Source: Occultella kanbiaonis (GTDB lineage Bacteria > Actinomycetota > Actinomycetes > Actinomycetales > Beutenbergiaceae). Taken from it: a stretch of 64,000 nt of DNA. Location of the stretch: the NCBI RefSeq assembly GCF_009708215.1, contig NZ_CP046175.1:434001-498000 (forward strand), written 5' to 3'. The translations under genes and the position numbers were made by a program. Below, piece after piece: positions 1 through 7,906 of the stretch. Position 1 is the first letter of the stretch. Each line of letters opens with the position of its first letter. The notes beneath the pieces are model-generated. The model did not search any database. It had not been told where the DNA came from and saw nothing but the letters and a program-made list of their open reading frames with translations.

Positions 1-121
1 GTCCTTCCTGGGCGCGTGCCGTGGCACATTCGCCCGTCGTGGTCCCGGGATCCGCCGTCCGCGATGTGAGCCATCGCAGCCCGGACCGCAGGATCGGGCC
101 GGGCGGGGGCAGGATCTAGAC

Positions 122-751
122 ATGACGCTGCCGCTGTCCCCGGACGAACTGCTCAGCACGACCCGCTCGGTGCGCAAGCGCCTCGACCTCGACCGCCCGG
201 TCCCCTTCGAGCTGGTCCGGGAGTGCGTCGAGGTGGCACTGCAGGCGCCGAGCGGCGGAAACCGGCAGGCTTGGCACTGGATCGTGGTGACCGACGAGGC
301 GAAGCGCGCCGCCATCGGTGAGTTCTACTCCCGCTCCTACGGCGCCTATCGGAGCGAACGGGCGAGCCGCCCCGTCCCGTCCGGCCGGGTCGCCGCCCAG
401 GCCCGCGTCGCATCCTCCTCCGACCACCTCGCCGAGGTCATGGGCCGGGTTCCGGTGCTCACCATCGCCGCGATCGAGGCTCCCGAACTTCCCGAGGGGA
501 ACCAGGCGGGACTGTGGGGGTCGCTGCTCCCGGCGGCGTGGAGCTACGCGCTCGCTGCGCGCGCCCGCGGGTTGGGCACGGCATGGACCACGCTGCATCT
601 TCCGTACGAGCACGAGGTTGCCGAGCTGCTCGGTGTGCCCGCCCACGTGCGCCAGGGCGTGCTGCTCCCGACCGCGTACTTCACCGGGGAGACGTTCCGA
701 CCGGCGCCGCGTGAAGGCGTGGACTCGGTGCTCCACCACGACTCCTGGTAG
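122..751 (+). CDS. Nitroreductase family protein
   Basis: 209 residues, the usual size for a single-domain FMN-dependent nitroreductase, expected to reduce nitro, quinone or other electrophilic substrates with NAD(P)H in the cytoplasm. The N-terminal 'TTRSVRKRLD' segment followed by 'APSGGNRQAWHW' is the standard FMN-phosphate/ribityl-binding signature of the family, and the C-terminal part has the 'GLGTAWTT' turn that lines the flavin. The ATG is preceded by a GCAGGA-like ribosome site. No partner gene lies in the same direction: the next gene is convergent, beyond a tandem repeat array. The physiological substrate cannot be read from the sequence. Confidence 0.9.
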   Translation: MTLPLSPDELLSTTRSVRKRLDLDRPVPFELVRECVEVALQAPSGGNRQAWHWIVVTDEAKRAAIGEFYSRSYGAYRSERASRPVPSGRVAAQARVASSSDHLAEVMGRVPVLTIAAIEAPELPEGNQAGLWGSLLPAAWSYALAARARGLGTAWTTLHLPYEHEVAELLGVPAHVRQGVLLPTAYFTGETFRPAPREGVDSVLHHDSW

Positions 752-854
752 ACGGAGGAGTCACGGGTCTGGCTGCGCCATCGAGGAGTTCGGTCCGGCC
801 GAACGCGGCGGCATGGGCGGTCCTGAACAGCGCGCCGGCCCGATCGTCGTCGCG

Positions 855-1088
855 ACCACACTGGACAGCCCGGTCGGCATGCCCTGGGGCCGGCGTGGCC
901 ACCACACTGGACAGCCTGGTCGGCATGCCCTGGGGGCGGCGTGGCGACCACACTGGACAGCCCCGGTCGGCATGCCCTGGGGCCGGTGTGGCGACCACAC
1001 TGGGCAGCCCCGGTCGGCACGCGCTGGGGGCGTGCATGGCGACCAAGCCGGCCAGAGCGGTCGACACGCCCTGGGGCGTGTGGGTGGT
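855..1088. repeat. Tandem repeat array, five units of 46-48 bp
   Basis: Units begin with ACCACACTGGACAGCC at 855, 901, 947, 994 and, degenerate, at 1042. Steps are 46, 46, 47 and 48 bp; the last unit runs into the end of the HNH gene at 1088. Each unit holds the core GTCGGCATGCCCTGGGG, whose GGCATGCC is palindromic. The first three units are nearly identical and the last two progressively diverge. No reading frame through the array looks like protein, and there is no unique spacer between units, so this is not a CRISPR array. It fills most of the 336-base gap between two convergent genes (752-1087); nothing else is visible there except a short hairpin just after the nitroreductase stop (740-762). 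Confidence 0.9.
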
Positions 1089-3094
1089 CATGGCCCGGGG
1101 CCGTGGATCTGTTCTCCGTCCTTGGTGAAGAACTGCCACTCGCCGCCGTTCCAGATCATGGCGATCTGATGGGTGTCGACGTAGCGGTGGTGGTAGAAGC
1201 ACAGGAGGGCGCCGTTGTTGAGGTCGGTGTTGCCGCCGTCGGCCCAGTGGACGACGGAGTGGTGCCCCTCGCACAGTGGTGGTGGGGCGGCGCAGCCGGG
1301 GTATGTGCAGTGTCGGTCTCTGGCGACCATGGCTCGGCGTCGTGCGTTGGTGAAGCGGCGGTGGGCTCGTCCGACGTTGATGATTTCGGAGTCGGGTCCG
1401 AAGATGACGCGGTAGATCTCGCCGCCGCAGGCGATCCGGCGGAGTACTGAGGGCGGGACGGGGCCGGTGCCGTCGGCCCAGGTCGCTGGGGGTTGGGACA
1501 GGATCGCAGCCCAGTCGACGTGTTCGAGCGCCTTGAGGTTGGTCAGACCGCCGGTGCCGAGCCGCAGCGGCGGTAGGTCGCGGCCGAACACGGGCCGCGC
1601 GTCGCAGGCATCGGCCGGGTTTGCGTCGGGGTCCATGCGTGCCCAGTCGGGGATGTCCGCCCCGGGCCGCTCCGCAGCGGGCTGTCCAGCCCCGGGCTGC
1701 CCAGCCCCGGGCTGCTCCACCCCGGCCTCGGCGCGAGTGGGGTCGGCTTCGGTGTTCCCGGGCTCGGCGCCGGTGGGGTCGGCTGCGGTGTCGTGGGTGT
1801 CGGTGCCCCAGCCGTGGTGGGTGCTGGTGGCGAGGATGTGTTCGAACTCAGGTGCGCTGATCAGTACGCCCATGTGCGGCCGGACGGATTGGCCGGTGCC
1901 GGCCAGGCCCTGGTTGAGGATGAGTTGTGCTGCGTCGGCGAGCGCCTGGGCGCGACGTTGGCTGGCGGTGCGGGTGTCCCCGGCGGCGGGGACGGGGGTG
2001 AGGGCGGTGAGGGTCTCCTTGACGAGTTGGCCGTGTTCCTCGGTCAGGAACCCGGACAGGTGGAAGCCGCCGGTGGTGGCGGCGAGGTCGAAGAACTCGC
2101 GTTCGCAGGCTTCCCGGTAGCCGCGCTCGTCGGACTCGGCGTCGGCGAGCGCGGCGAAGTACTTGCAGACCACGCGTAGGTCCTCGAACGAACCAGCACT
2201 CGCGAGTGTGAGGATCACTGACTCCGCGGTCGCGTCAGCATCGAACGGACCCGCGCTCACAGCCTCGCCCGCCGCGTCGCTGGCCGCGTCGGCCTCACCA
2301 CCGGCCTCGCCCGCAGCCCCGTCGGCCTCGCCCGTCTGCGCGGTATCGCCTGTCTGCGCGGTATCGCCCGTCTGCGTGGTCTCGCCCGGCTTCGGCCCGT
2401 CGCCCGTCTCCGGTCCGTTGCTCGTCTCCGGCCCGTCGCTCGTCTCCGGTGCGTCTCCGGCCTGCGGTGCTCGGCCGGCTTGCGTGGTGTCACCGGTCGG
2501 TGTGGTCTCGCCGGGTTGGGGTTCTGCCTGGGTGGTGGTGGTCATCCCGCGTGCGGGTAGCCGCAGCGCGGCCCGGCGCGCCGCGCTCGAGGCCGCGACG
2601 GTCGCGATCAGGCCGGCCTGCTCGATGCCGAGCTGGCCGGTGCGTAGGGCTTCGCGGACCTCGGGCAGGTCGTTGCTGAACCGGTCGGCCAGCCGGACCT
2701 CACGCGAGGCCCGGGCGAAGGACATCTTGTGCGTGCGCGCGACGTGCTGGGTGTAGGTGCGGACCTTGCCGGACAGGTCCCACAGGCCCTCGGCCCGCTC
2801 GGCCGCGAGCCAGTCCAGGCGCCGCCCGGTCAGGATCTCGATATTGCGGTGGGCCCGCACACTGGCCTCGCCAAGTGCCCGACCGGTGTGGTCGTGCTGC
2901 TCCTGGAACCGGTCCGTGGCCGCGAACGCCGCGGTCACGCAGTCGAGCACGAAGAGCCGGTCGTCCAACGACCCGCCCAACAAGGCGCCAAGCCCCGCTT
3001 CGTGCCGCGGATCCGAGGCGAGGTCGACGACCGGGCTGGTCCCGTCTGCGGGCACGCCGTCGGCCCGCGTGTGACCCGTGGTCCAGTCCATCAT
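1088..3094 (-). CDS. DUF222 domain protein with C-terminal HNH endonuclease motif
   Basis: 668 residues from an ATG at 3094 that follows GGGGGTGAGG; the open frame extends further upstream but without family similarity. Residues about 40-210 are a DUF222 (13E12-repeat) domain rich in Arg and Glu. A long low-complexity insert follows, with repeated QTGDTA and PETSDGPET-like units, then the second DUF222 part and another short repeat (QPGAGQPGAGQ). The C-terminus is an HNH module: Cys596-x4-Cys601, the EGHH motif at 610-612, the conserved Asn at about 625, and the CFYHH motif at 632-637. These proteins are abundant, often multicopy, in actinobacteria; nuclease activity is inferred from the motif and the biological role is unknown. 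The gene is next to the tandem repeat array, and the repeat-rich linkers suggest slippage. Confidence 0.88.
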   Translation of the reverse strand: MMDWTTGHTRADGVPADGTSPVVDLASDPRHEAGLGALLGGSLDDRLFVLDCVTAAFAATDRFQEQHDHTGRALGEASVRAHRNIEILTGRRLDWLAAERAEGLWDLSGKVRTYTQHVARTHKMSFARASREVRLADRFSNDLPEVREALRTGQLGIEQAGLIATVAASSAARRAALRLPARGMTTTTQAEPQPGETTPTGDTTQAGRAPQAGDAPETSDGPETSNGPETGDGPKPGETTQTGDTAQTGDTAQTGEADGAAGEAGGEADAASDAAGEAVSAGPFDADATAESVILTLASAGSFEDLRVVCKYFAALADAESDERGYREACEREFFDLAATTGGFHLSGFLTEEHGQLVKETLTALTPVPAAGDTRTASQRRAQALADAAQLILNQGLAGTGQSVRPHMGVLISAPEFEHILATSTHHGWGTDTHDTAADPTGAEPGNTEADPTRAEAGVEQPGAGQPGAGQPAAERPGADIPDWARMDPDANPADACDARPVFGRDLPPLRLGTGGLTNLKALEHVDWAAILSQPPATWADGTGPVPPSVLRRIACGGEIYRVIFGPDSEIINVGRAHRRFTNARRRAMVARDRHCTYPGCAAPPPLCEGHHSVVHWADGGNTDLNNGALLCFYHHRYVDTHQIAMIWNGGEWQFFTKDGEQIHGPGP

Positions 3095-3135
3095 CCTCAC
3101 CCCCCGATCCTCGAACGCGCGTGCTAGCGAGAACC

Positions 3136-3163
3136 ACGCTACGCGGATCCGAGAACCGTGCAA
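3136..3163 (-). promoter_or_regulatory. Candidate promoter of the DUF222/HNH gene
   Basis: Reading leftward there is TTGCAC (3163-3158), a 16-base gap, then TAGCGT (3141-3136), about 45 bases before the ATG at 3094. The match to the consensus is moderate. The rest of the 266-base gap up to 3360 holds one perfect DnaA-box-like 9-mer (3180-3188) and no gene that I can see. Confidence 0.3.
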
Positions 3164-3360
3164 GGGGCTGTCAAGCCACTGTGGACAACGAGGAATCAGA
3201 CCCCCGAACAGTGGCCCCAAGGCGGTCGATCCCGACCCGGATGCCACACGATCCACAGGTCCGGCCACCCGCCCTGGAGATGTCACAGGGGGCGTGTAGC
3301 CCATCGGCCCCGTCTCGCAGGAGCGGGCGGCAGTGGTACATCGCGAGGGAGAGCCTGGGA

Positions 3361-4092
3361 TCAGTCCTTCGTGGTGCCGGACTTCCCGGCTGCGGCGAGC
3401 CGAACGCTGATCCCGTCGAAGTGGTCGACGAGGGACTGGGCGACGCGCTCGGGCTCGCCGGAGGCGAGTGCATCGCAGATCTCCCGGTGCCAGCTCACGG
3501 CGTCCGTGGGCGTGTAACGCGGGCCCGGCAGCTTGTCGTCGACGTACTGGAAGGTCCGCCAGAAGACACGGAGCAGGTCGAGGATGAGTCCGTTGTTCAA
3601 GGGCTCGTACATGGTGGCGTGAAAGCGCCAGTCCTCATCCGGGAAGTACCGGCCCGCGGCCGCGGCCGCGTCCATCTCCGCCACCACGGCCTCCAGCGGC
3701 GCTCGAGAGCCCTGGGACCAGTACGCGGTGACCTCGCGGGCGAGACCGACCTCGAGGGCGCGCCGCAGTTGCAGCAGTTCCCGGACGTCGGCGAGGTCCC
3801 CGCTCGCGGACAGGGTGAGCCGGAAGCCGAGCCCTTCCTCCAGGGATTTCAGGCCGGCCGAGCCGACGAATGTCCCGTAGCCGTGCCGCACGTCGATGAT
3901 GCCGACGGCCTGCATGGCCTTGATCGCCTCGCGGAGCGAGTTCCGGGAGACGCCGAGCTCGGCCATCAACTCCGGCTCGGTGGGTAGCGGGTCGCCGGCC
4001 TTCAGCCTGCGCTCGACGATCAGGTCGCGGATCCTGGTCCGGGTCACGGCCTGGCTGGCCAAGGCCCGTCCTGCTCCGCTCTGCGCCGTCAT
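3361..4092 (-). CDS. GntR-family (FadR/FCD type) transcriptional regulator
   Basis: 243 residues. Residues 15-80 form a winged helix-turn-helix with the typical 'LPTEPELMAELGVSRNSLRE' recognition region and the GYGTFV wing; residues 90-235 are an all-helical FCD ligand domain with the HATM and SWHREI histidine motifs that usually bind a metal and a carboxylated effector. It is the last gene of a leftward unit and its ATG overlaps the stop of the DapA-family gene by four bases, so it is co-transcribed with the enzymes it probably controls. The likely effector is the sugar acid released by the locus, and the likely target is the divergent promoter near 6200. Both are inference. Confidence 0.9.
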   Translation of the reverse strand: MTAQSGAGRALASQAVTRTRIRDLIVERRLKAGDPLPTEPELMAELGVSRNSLREAIKAMQAVGIIDVRHGYGTFVGSAGLKSLEEGLGFRLTLSASGDLADVRELLQLRRALEVGLAREVTAYWSQGSRAPLEAVVAEMDAAAAAGRYFPDEDWRFHATMYEPLNNGLILDLLRVFWRTFQYVDDKLPGPRYTPTDAVSWHREICDALASGEPERVAQSLVDHFDGISVRLAAAGKSGTTKD

Positions 4093-5078
4093 TGCCCCAC
4101 GGGCTCCTCACTTCCAGATCCGATCGTTCCAGCCCCTACTCTCTCACCGATCCGCGGTCCGAACTCGGCGATGAGTGCGCGGACCCCCGCCCGCTCCGCC
4201 TCGTCGAGGGGAATACCGGGTCGCGCCAGCGTGGCTCCGGCGATCACTCCGAACTCCACCAGGGCGGCCTTGAACGCGCCGAGTGCGGCCGACGTGGCCG
4301 ACCGCCCGGCCCTGCTGGCGACGCTGGTGATCCCGAACAGCTCGAAGAGGCGGTCCTGCTCGGCGCGTGCCAGTTCGACCTGACCCGCGCTGGCCAGATC
4401 GAACAGGCGCCGGTAGCCGGCCGGGTCCACGTTGCCCAGACCCGGCACCACGCCGTCGCAGCCCAACCCGATCGCGTAGTCGACGGTGAGCTCGGACCCC
4501 GTGAAGACGGACAGGTCGAGGCCTCGTGCGGATCGCCTCGACAACAGTGCGCGCAACGAGACGTCGGAGCCGCTGGAGTCCTTGACGGCGACGATCGCAC
4601 CTTCGGCGGCGAGCTCGATGACAGTGTCCGGCGACAGTTTGGTGCCCACCTTGGACGGGATGTCGTAGGCCACCACCGGCACGTCCACGCGGGCCGCGAC
4701 CTCGGCGAAGTGCCGGCGGATCTCCTCGTGATGGGTCGCCGCGTAGAACGGCGCGGTCACCACCACGGCATCCGCCCCGGCCGCGGCGGCGCGTCGAGCC
4801 TGGTCCACCACCCGCTCGGTACCCGTGTCGATCGCGCCGGCAAGCACGGGCAGCCGCCCGCCCGCACGCGCCACCGCGGCAACCACCACCTGTTCGCGCT
4901 GGGCATCGGTGAGTGCGCTCACCTCGCCGGTGGTGCCGAGGACGAAGAGTCCGTGCACGCCGCCCTCGATGAGGTGGTCGACGAGCCGGTCCAGTGAGGG
5001 TTCGTCGACCCTCCCTTCGGGTGTGAGTGGGGTGCACAGGGGTGGGATGACGCCGGCGAGGCGGCCATGGCTCGTCAC
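4089..5078 (-). CDS. DapA/NanA-family class I aldolase (dihydrodipicolinate synthase family)
   Basis: 329 residues forming one TIM-barrel aldolase domain. The family signature GTTGE is at 48-52, the catalytic Tyr in 'AYDIP' at 138 and the Schiff-base Lys in 'AVKDSSG' at 166. Family members cleave or join pyruvate: N-acetylneuraminate lyase, keto-deoxy-gluconate aldolase, dihydrodipicolinate synthase. The neighbourhood (two sialidases and an importer) favours a sialic-acid or related 2-keto-3-deoxy-sugar lyase rather than lysine synthesis, but NanA is not proven by sequence. The GTG start overlaps the upstream sialidase stop as GTGA, and its own stop overlaps the regulator start, so three genes are translationally coupled. 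No nanE/nanK-type partners are present nearby. Confidence 0.85.
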   Translation of the reverse strand: MTSHGRLAGVIPPLCTPLTPEGRVDEPSLDRLVDHLIEGGVHGLFVLGTTGEVSALTDAQREQVVVAAVARAGGRLPVLAGAIDTGTERVVDQARRAAAAGADAVVVTAPFYAATHHEEIRRHFAEVAARVDVPVVAYDIPSKVGTKLSPDTVIELAAEGAIVAVKDSSGSDVSLRALLSRRSARGLDLSVFTGSELTVDYAIGLGCDGVVPGLGNVDPAGYRRLFDLASAGQVELARAEQDRLFELFGITSVASRAGRSATSAALGAFKAALVEFGVIAGATLARPGIPLDEAERAGVRALIAEFGPRIGERVGAGTIGSGSEEPVGQ

Positions 5079-6187
5079 GAGTTACCTTCCGTTGGGCTGG
5101 ACTGGATGAAGCGTATGGATTCGTACGCGGATCGCGACCCGCACTCGACGAGGGTCGCGAGCGACCCGTCGGCCAGGAGCGTCAGGTCGCTGTAGGCCCC
5201 GGGACCCTCGTGCAGCACAGGGCCGCGGGTCCAGGTGACGCCGGCGTCGCCGCTGCGCCAGAGCGTGACGTCCCGGCGTTCGGTTCGATGCCCCGGGGTG
5301 ATCAGCCAGAGCACGCCGGCGCCGGTGGCCAGCATGCTGCCCTGGACGGCGGGGACCGCCAGTTCCGGGTGCTGACGGAAGGGCGCCCGAAAGGACTCCC
5401 CGCCGTCCTCGGACCACGCGCCCAGGCGACCGCCCACGCGAGCCTGGTTGCGTGCGTTGACGTACACGACGCCGTCGGGCAGCTCCGCGGCAGTGGCCTC
5501 GTTCGGGTTCAGAGCCGCACCCACCGGGCGCGGTACGGAGTCGACGGCGCCGACCCGCCAGGTGTGACCGTCGTCGTCGCTGAGGAGCAGGTGGCCACCG
5601 TAGGCATGGTCACCCGGCGCGTCGGACAGGACCGAGTGGGTGCACGCCGCGACCAGACGACCGCGGTGCGGACCGTTGGCGAGTGTGAGCCCGTGACCGG
5701 GACCGGTGGCGAACCAGCCCCAGTCCGGGCGCCGGACCTGGTCGGTGACCTCGATCGGGTTGCCGAACGGTTCACCGGGGCTCGGTGCGTGCTGCACCCA
5801 GACGCGGCGCCGGTCGCCCTCGCTGACCCCCGGGCGCATCAGGTCCGACTCGGACACCGTCGCCCCGTTGGTGACCGTCAGCAGGACGACCTCGCCTGCC
5901 GCGGTGAGGAGCGGCATCGGGTTGCCGGTCGTGTGGTCCGGGCGCCGGGCCACCACGGTCATCGGTGCCCAGGTGGCACCGGAGTCGGGGGAGTGTCGCA
6001 CCACCACGTCGATCCGACCGGTGTCGCCGGCGGAGTCGCGGCGTCCCTCACAGAACGCCAGCAGGTGTGGACCCGACGCGATCAGGGCGGGGATCCGGAA
6101 CGAGGCATAGCCGAGCGTGCCCGCTGCGAAGAGCTCCTGCCCGTTCGCAGCCGGCGCGGCACCAGAGATCTGGGCTCTTGAGGACAT
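5075..6187 (-). CDS. Cytoplasmic exo-alpha-sialidase (BNR/Asp-box, GH33-like)
   Basis: 370 residues. The arginine-triad motif FRIP is at 30-33, followed by four Asp-boxes (SxDxGxTW type) at about 66-73, 203-210, 259-266 and 312-319. 'AYSDLTLL' at 331-338 supplies the catalytic Tyr expected in this six-bladed propeller, and acidic and Arg residues sit at the expected places (NEATA at 229, NAR at 244). It should release terminal sialic or related nonulosonic acids from glycans. There is no signal peptide or membrane anchor, so the enzyme appears intracellular and would act on imported oligosaccharides. The ATG has no ribosome site and lies just 8 bases from the palindrome at 6195-6207, suggesting a leaderless mRNA. 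It is the first gene of the leftward arm. Confidence 0.85.
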   Translation of the reverse strand: MSSRAQISGAAPAANGQELFAAGTLGYASFRIPALIASGPHLLAFCEGRRDSAGDTGRIDVVVRHSPDSGATWAPMTVVARRPDHTTGNPMPLLTAAGEVVLLTVTNGATVSESDLMRPGVSEGDRRRVWVQHAPSPGEPFGNPIEVTDQVRRPDWGWFATGPGHGLTLANGPHRGRLVAACTHSVLSDAPGDHAYGGHLLLSDDDGHTWRVGAVDSVPRPVGAALNPNEATAAELPDGVVYVNARNQARVGGRLGAWSEDGGESFRAPFRQHPELAVPAVQGSMLATGAGVLWLITPGHRTERRDVTLWRSGDAGVTWTRGPVLHEGPGAYSDLTLLADGSLATLVECGSRSAYESIRFIQSSPTEGNS

Positions 6188-6207
6188 GGGACGTACTATG
6201 TCATAGT
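6178..6207. promoter_or_regulatory. Divergent promoter region with 13-bp palindromic operator
   Basis: ACTATG-T-CATAGT at 6195-6207 is a perfect inverted repeat in the 60-base gap between the divergent arms of the sialidase locus. Rightward, TTGAGG (6178-6183), 18 bases and CATAGT (6202-6207) form a plausible promoter, so the palindrome would cover the -10 box. Leftward, CATAGT lies 7 bases before the sialidase ATG, consistent with a leaderless transcript. The GntR protein encoded in the leftward arm is the obvious candidate to bind it, although the site does not fit the FadR consensus TNGTNNNACNA. Confidence 0.55.
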
Positions 6208-6247
6208 GGCTCGGTCTTGTACCAGTCCAGGTCCGAAGGAGAACCGG

Positions 6248-7906
6248 ATGTCGCGTTCATTGAAGTTCCTAGAGGCAGACCGACGCACCGTGCTCAAGGG
6301 CGGGGTTGCCGCAGCTGTCGCGGCCCTCGGCGGCGGCGTGCTCGCCAGCTGTTCCAGTGAAGGGTCGCCAAGCGGCGGCGGCGGCGGAGGAGGGGGTGGA
6401 GGTGCGACCGTCGAGCTGCCGACCTACCAACGGTTCGAGGGTGCCACCGCGGACTTCCCGGCCGCCGCGGAAGGGATGAACGAGGGGTTCCGCGCCTACC
6501 CCTCGGACCCCCAGCGCGTGATCTCCGATGCCCTCGGCGACGGTGAGGTCATCAGCTTCATGACCAACATCCCGGGCGCCATCCCACCCACCCGGGACGC
6601 CAACTCGTTCTGGCAGGCGGTCGAGGAACGGATCGGCTCGCCACTCGAGATCTCGATGTCCTCCAACGACGAGTACAAGGACAAGTTCGCCACCCGCATC
6701 GCCGGCGGGGACATCCCGGACATCCTGAACATCCCGAAGGACGTGGCCCAGCTACCGGACCTGCTCGAGGCCACCTGCCTCGACCTGACCGAATACCTCT
6801 CGGGCGACGCCGTGCTCGACTACCCGTTCCTGGCGAACCTGCCGTCCCAGTCCTGGCCGGACACCCGCTTCAACGGCAAGATCTTCGCGGTCCCGGTGCC
6901 CCGTGGCATGTCGCGCACGTCGGCCCCGATCTTCCGCCAGGACCTGACCGAGGCGGCGGGCATCAGCGAGGCGAACCCGGGCAGTTTCGACGAGTTCATG
7001 GACCTCTGCGCCGAGATGACGGCGCCGGGCGCGAACCGGTGGGCCTGGGCCTCGATGCCGTCCCAGTACATCCAGCAGATGTGGGGCACGCCCTACCTCT
7101 GGGCCGAGGACGGTGGCGCTTTCACGCACATGTACGAGACGGACGAGATGCTCGGCGCGATCGAGGACATGATCGCGGTCTGGGCCGCCGGGGTGGTGAA
7201 CCCGGACGCGTACACGGCCACCGGTGGTGCGAAGAAGCAGTGGCTCGCCGCAGGGACGGCGACCTTCATCCACGACAGCTTCGTCGCGTGGAACCAGTTC
7301 TACACGGACAACCCGACCATCACCGAGATGCAGCTCAACATGCTCGACGTGCCCGGCCGGGACGGCGGTCAGGGGTCGCCCTGGATGGGTGCGGCGAACA
7401 ACAACATCACCGCGTTCAACGCCGAGACCACGCACGATCCCGAGGTCCTGCTCGCGATCGCGAACTGGATGGCCGCGCCGTTCGGCACCGAGGAGTATCT
7501 GTTCCGCAAGTTCGGAGTCGAGGGCGAGCACTACGAACTGTCCGGGACGGACCCTGTGCCAACCCCGCTCGGCAGCTCCGAGGTCGGGATCGGCCTGCAG
7601 TACATCAGCGACGCTCCCATGGCGCTGTACCTGCCCGGCCGCCCAGATGTCCCCGAGACGCAGGCCGCGGTGCAGGCCACGATGGTCGGCCGCCTCGTGG
7701 ACGACGCGTCGTACGGCCTGTACTCGGAGACCAAGTCCCGCATGAACGCCCAGCTCGAGAGCGCCGTCAACGACGCCATGAACCAGGTGGTGCAGGGCAA
7801 CGCGGGCATCGAGACCTTCACCGACGCCGTCGAGACCTGGCGCGTCAACGGTGGCGACGCCATCCGGGGTGAGTTGGAGGAGGCGTATGCCGCAGAGCAC
7901 GGCTGA
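6248..7906 (+). CDS. Tat-exported lipoprotein, extracellular sugar-binding protein of an ABC importer
   Basis: 552 residues from the ATG at 6248, which follows AAGGAGA; an in-frame start further upstream lacks a ribosome site. A twin-arginine motif (RRTVLK, 12-17), a hydrophobic stretch and the lipobox LASC with Cys35 give a folded, lipid-anchored export product, followed by a Ser/Gly-rich linker to about residue 55. The rest is a family 1 solute-binding fold of the large LplA/YtcQ type (about 500 residues), which usually binds oligosaccharides. It overlaps the next permease gene by 20 bases. Its cargo is inferred from the two sialidases in the locus to be a sialylated or nonulosonate-containing oligosaccharide. 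Confidence 0.9.
   Translation: MSRSLKFLEADRRTVLKGGVAAAVAALGGGVLASCSSEGSPSGGGGGGGGGGATVELPTYQRFEGATADFPAAAEGMNEGFRAYPSDPQRVISDALGDGEVISFMTNIPGAIPPTRDANSFWQAVEERIGSPLEISMSSNDEYKDKFATRIAGGDIPDILNIPKDVAQLPDLLEATCLDLTEYLSGDAVLDYPFLANLPSQSWPDTRFNGKIFAVPVPRGMSRTSAPIFRQDLTEAAGISEANPGSFDEFMDLCAEMTAPGANRWAWASMPSQYIQQMWGTPYLWAEDGGAFTHMYETDEMLGAIEDMIAVWAAGVVNPDAYTATGGAKKQWLAAGTATFIHDSFVAWNQFYTDNPTITEMQLNMLDVPGRDGGQGSPWMGAANNNITAFNAETTHDPEVLLAIANWMAAPFGTEEYLFRKFGVEGEHYELSGTDPVPTPLGSSEVGIGLQYISDAPMALYLPGRPDVPETQAAVQATMVGRLVDDASYGLYSETKSRMNAQLESAVNDAMNQVVQGNAGIETFTDAVETWRVNGGDAIRGELEEAYAAEHG

Noticed and set aside
855-1088. CRISPR array
   Set aside because: Units are directly joined, vary in length by one base, and have no unique spacers; no cas gene is in the window.
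3180-3188. Replication origin (DnaA box TTGTCCACA)
   Set aside because: Only one perfect box is present, with no cluster, no A+T-rich unwinding region and no dnaA/dnaN genes.
3095-3304. Longer N-terminus of the DUF222/HNH protein
   Set aside because: The extra 70 residues are not family-like, cross the likely promoter, and have no ribosome site, while the ATG at 3094 has GGGGGTGAGG.
4089-5078. True dapA of lysine synthesis
   Set aside because: It is coupled to sialidase and GntR genes, with no dapB or other lysine genes; a catabolic aldolase is more likely.
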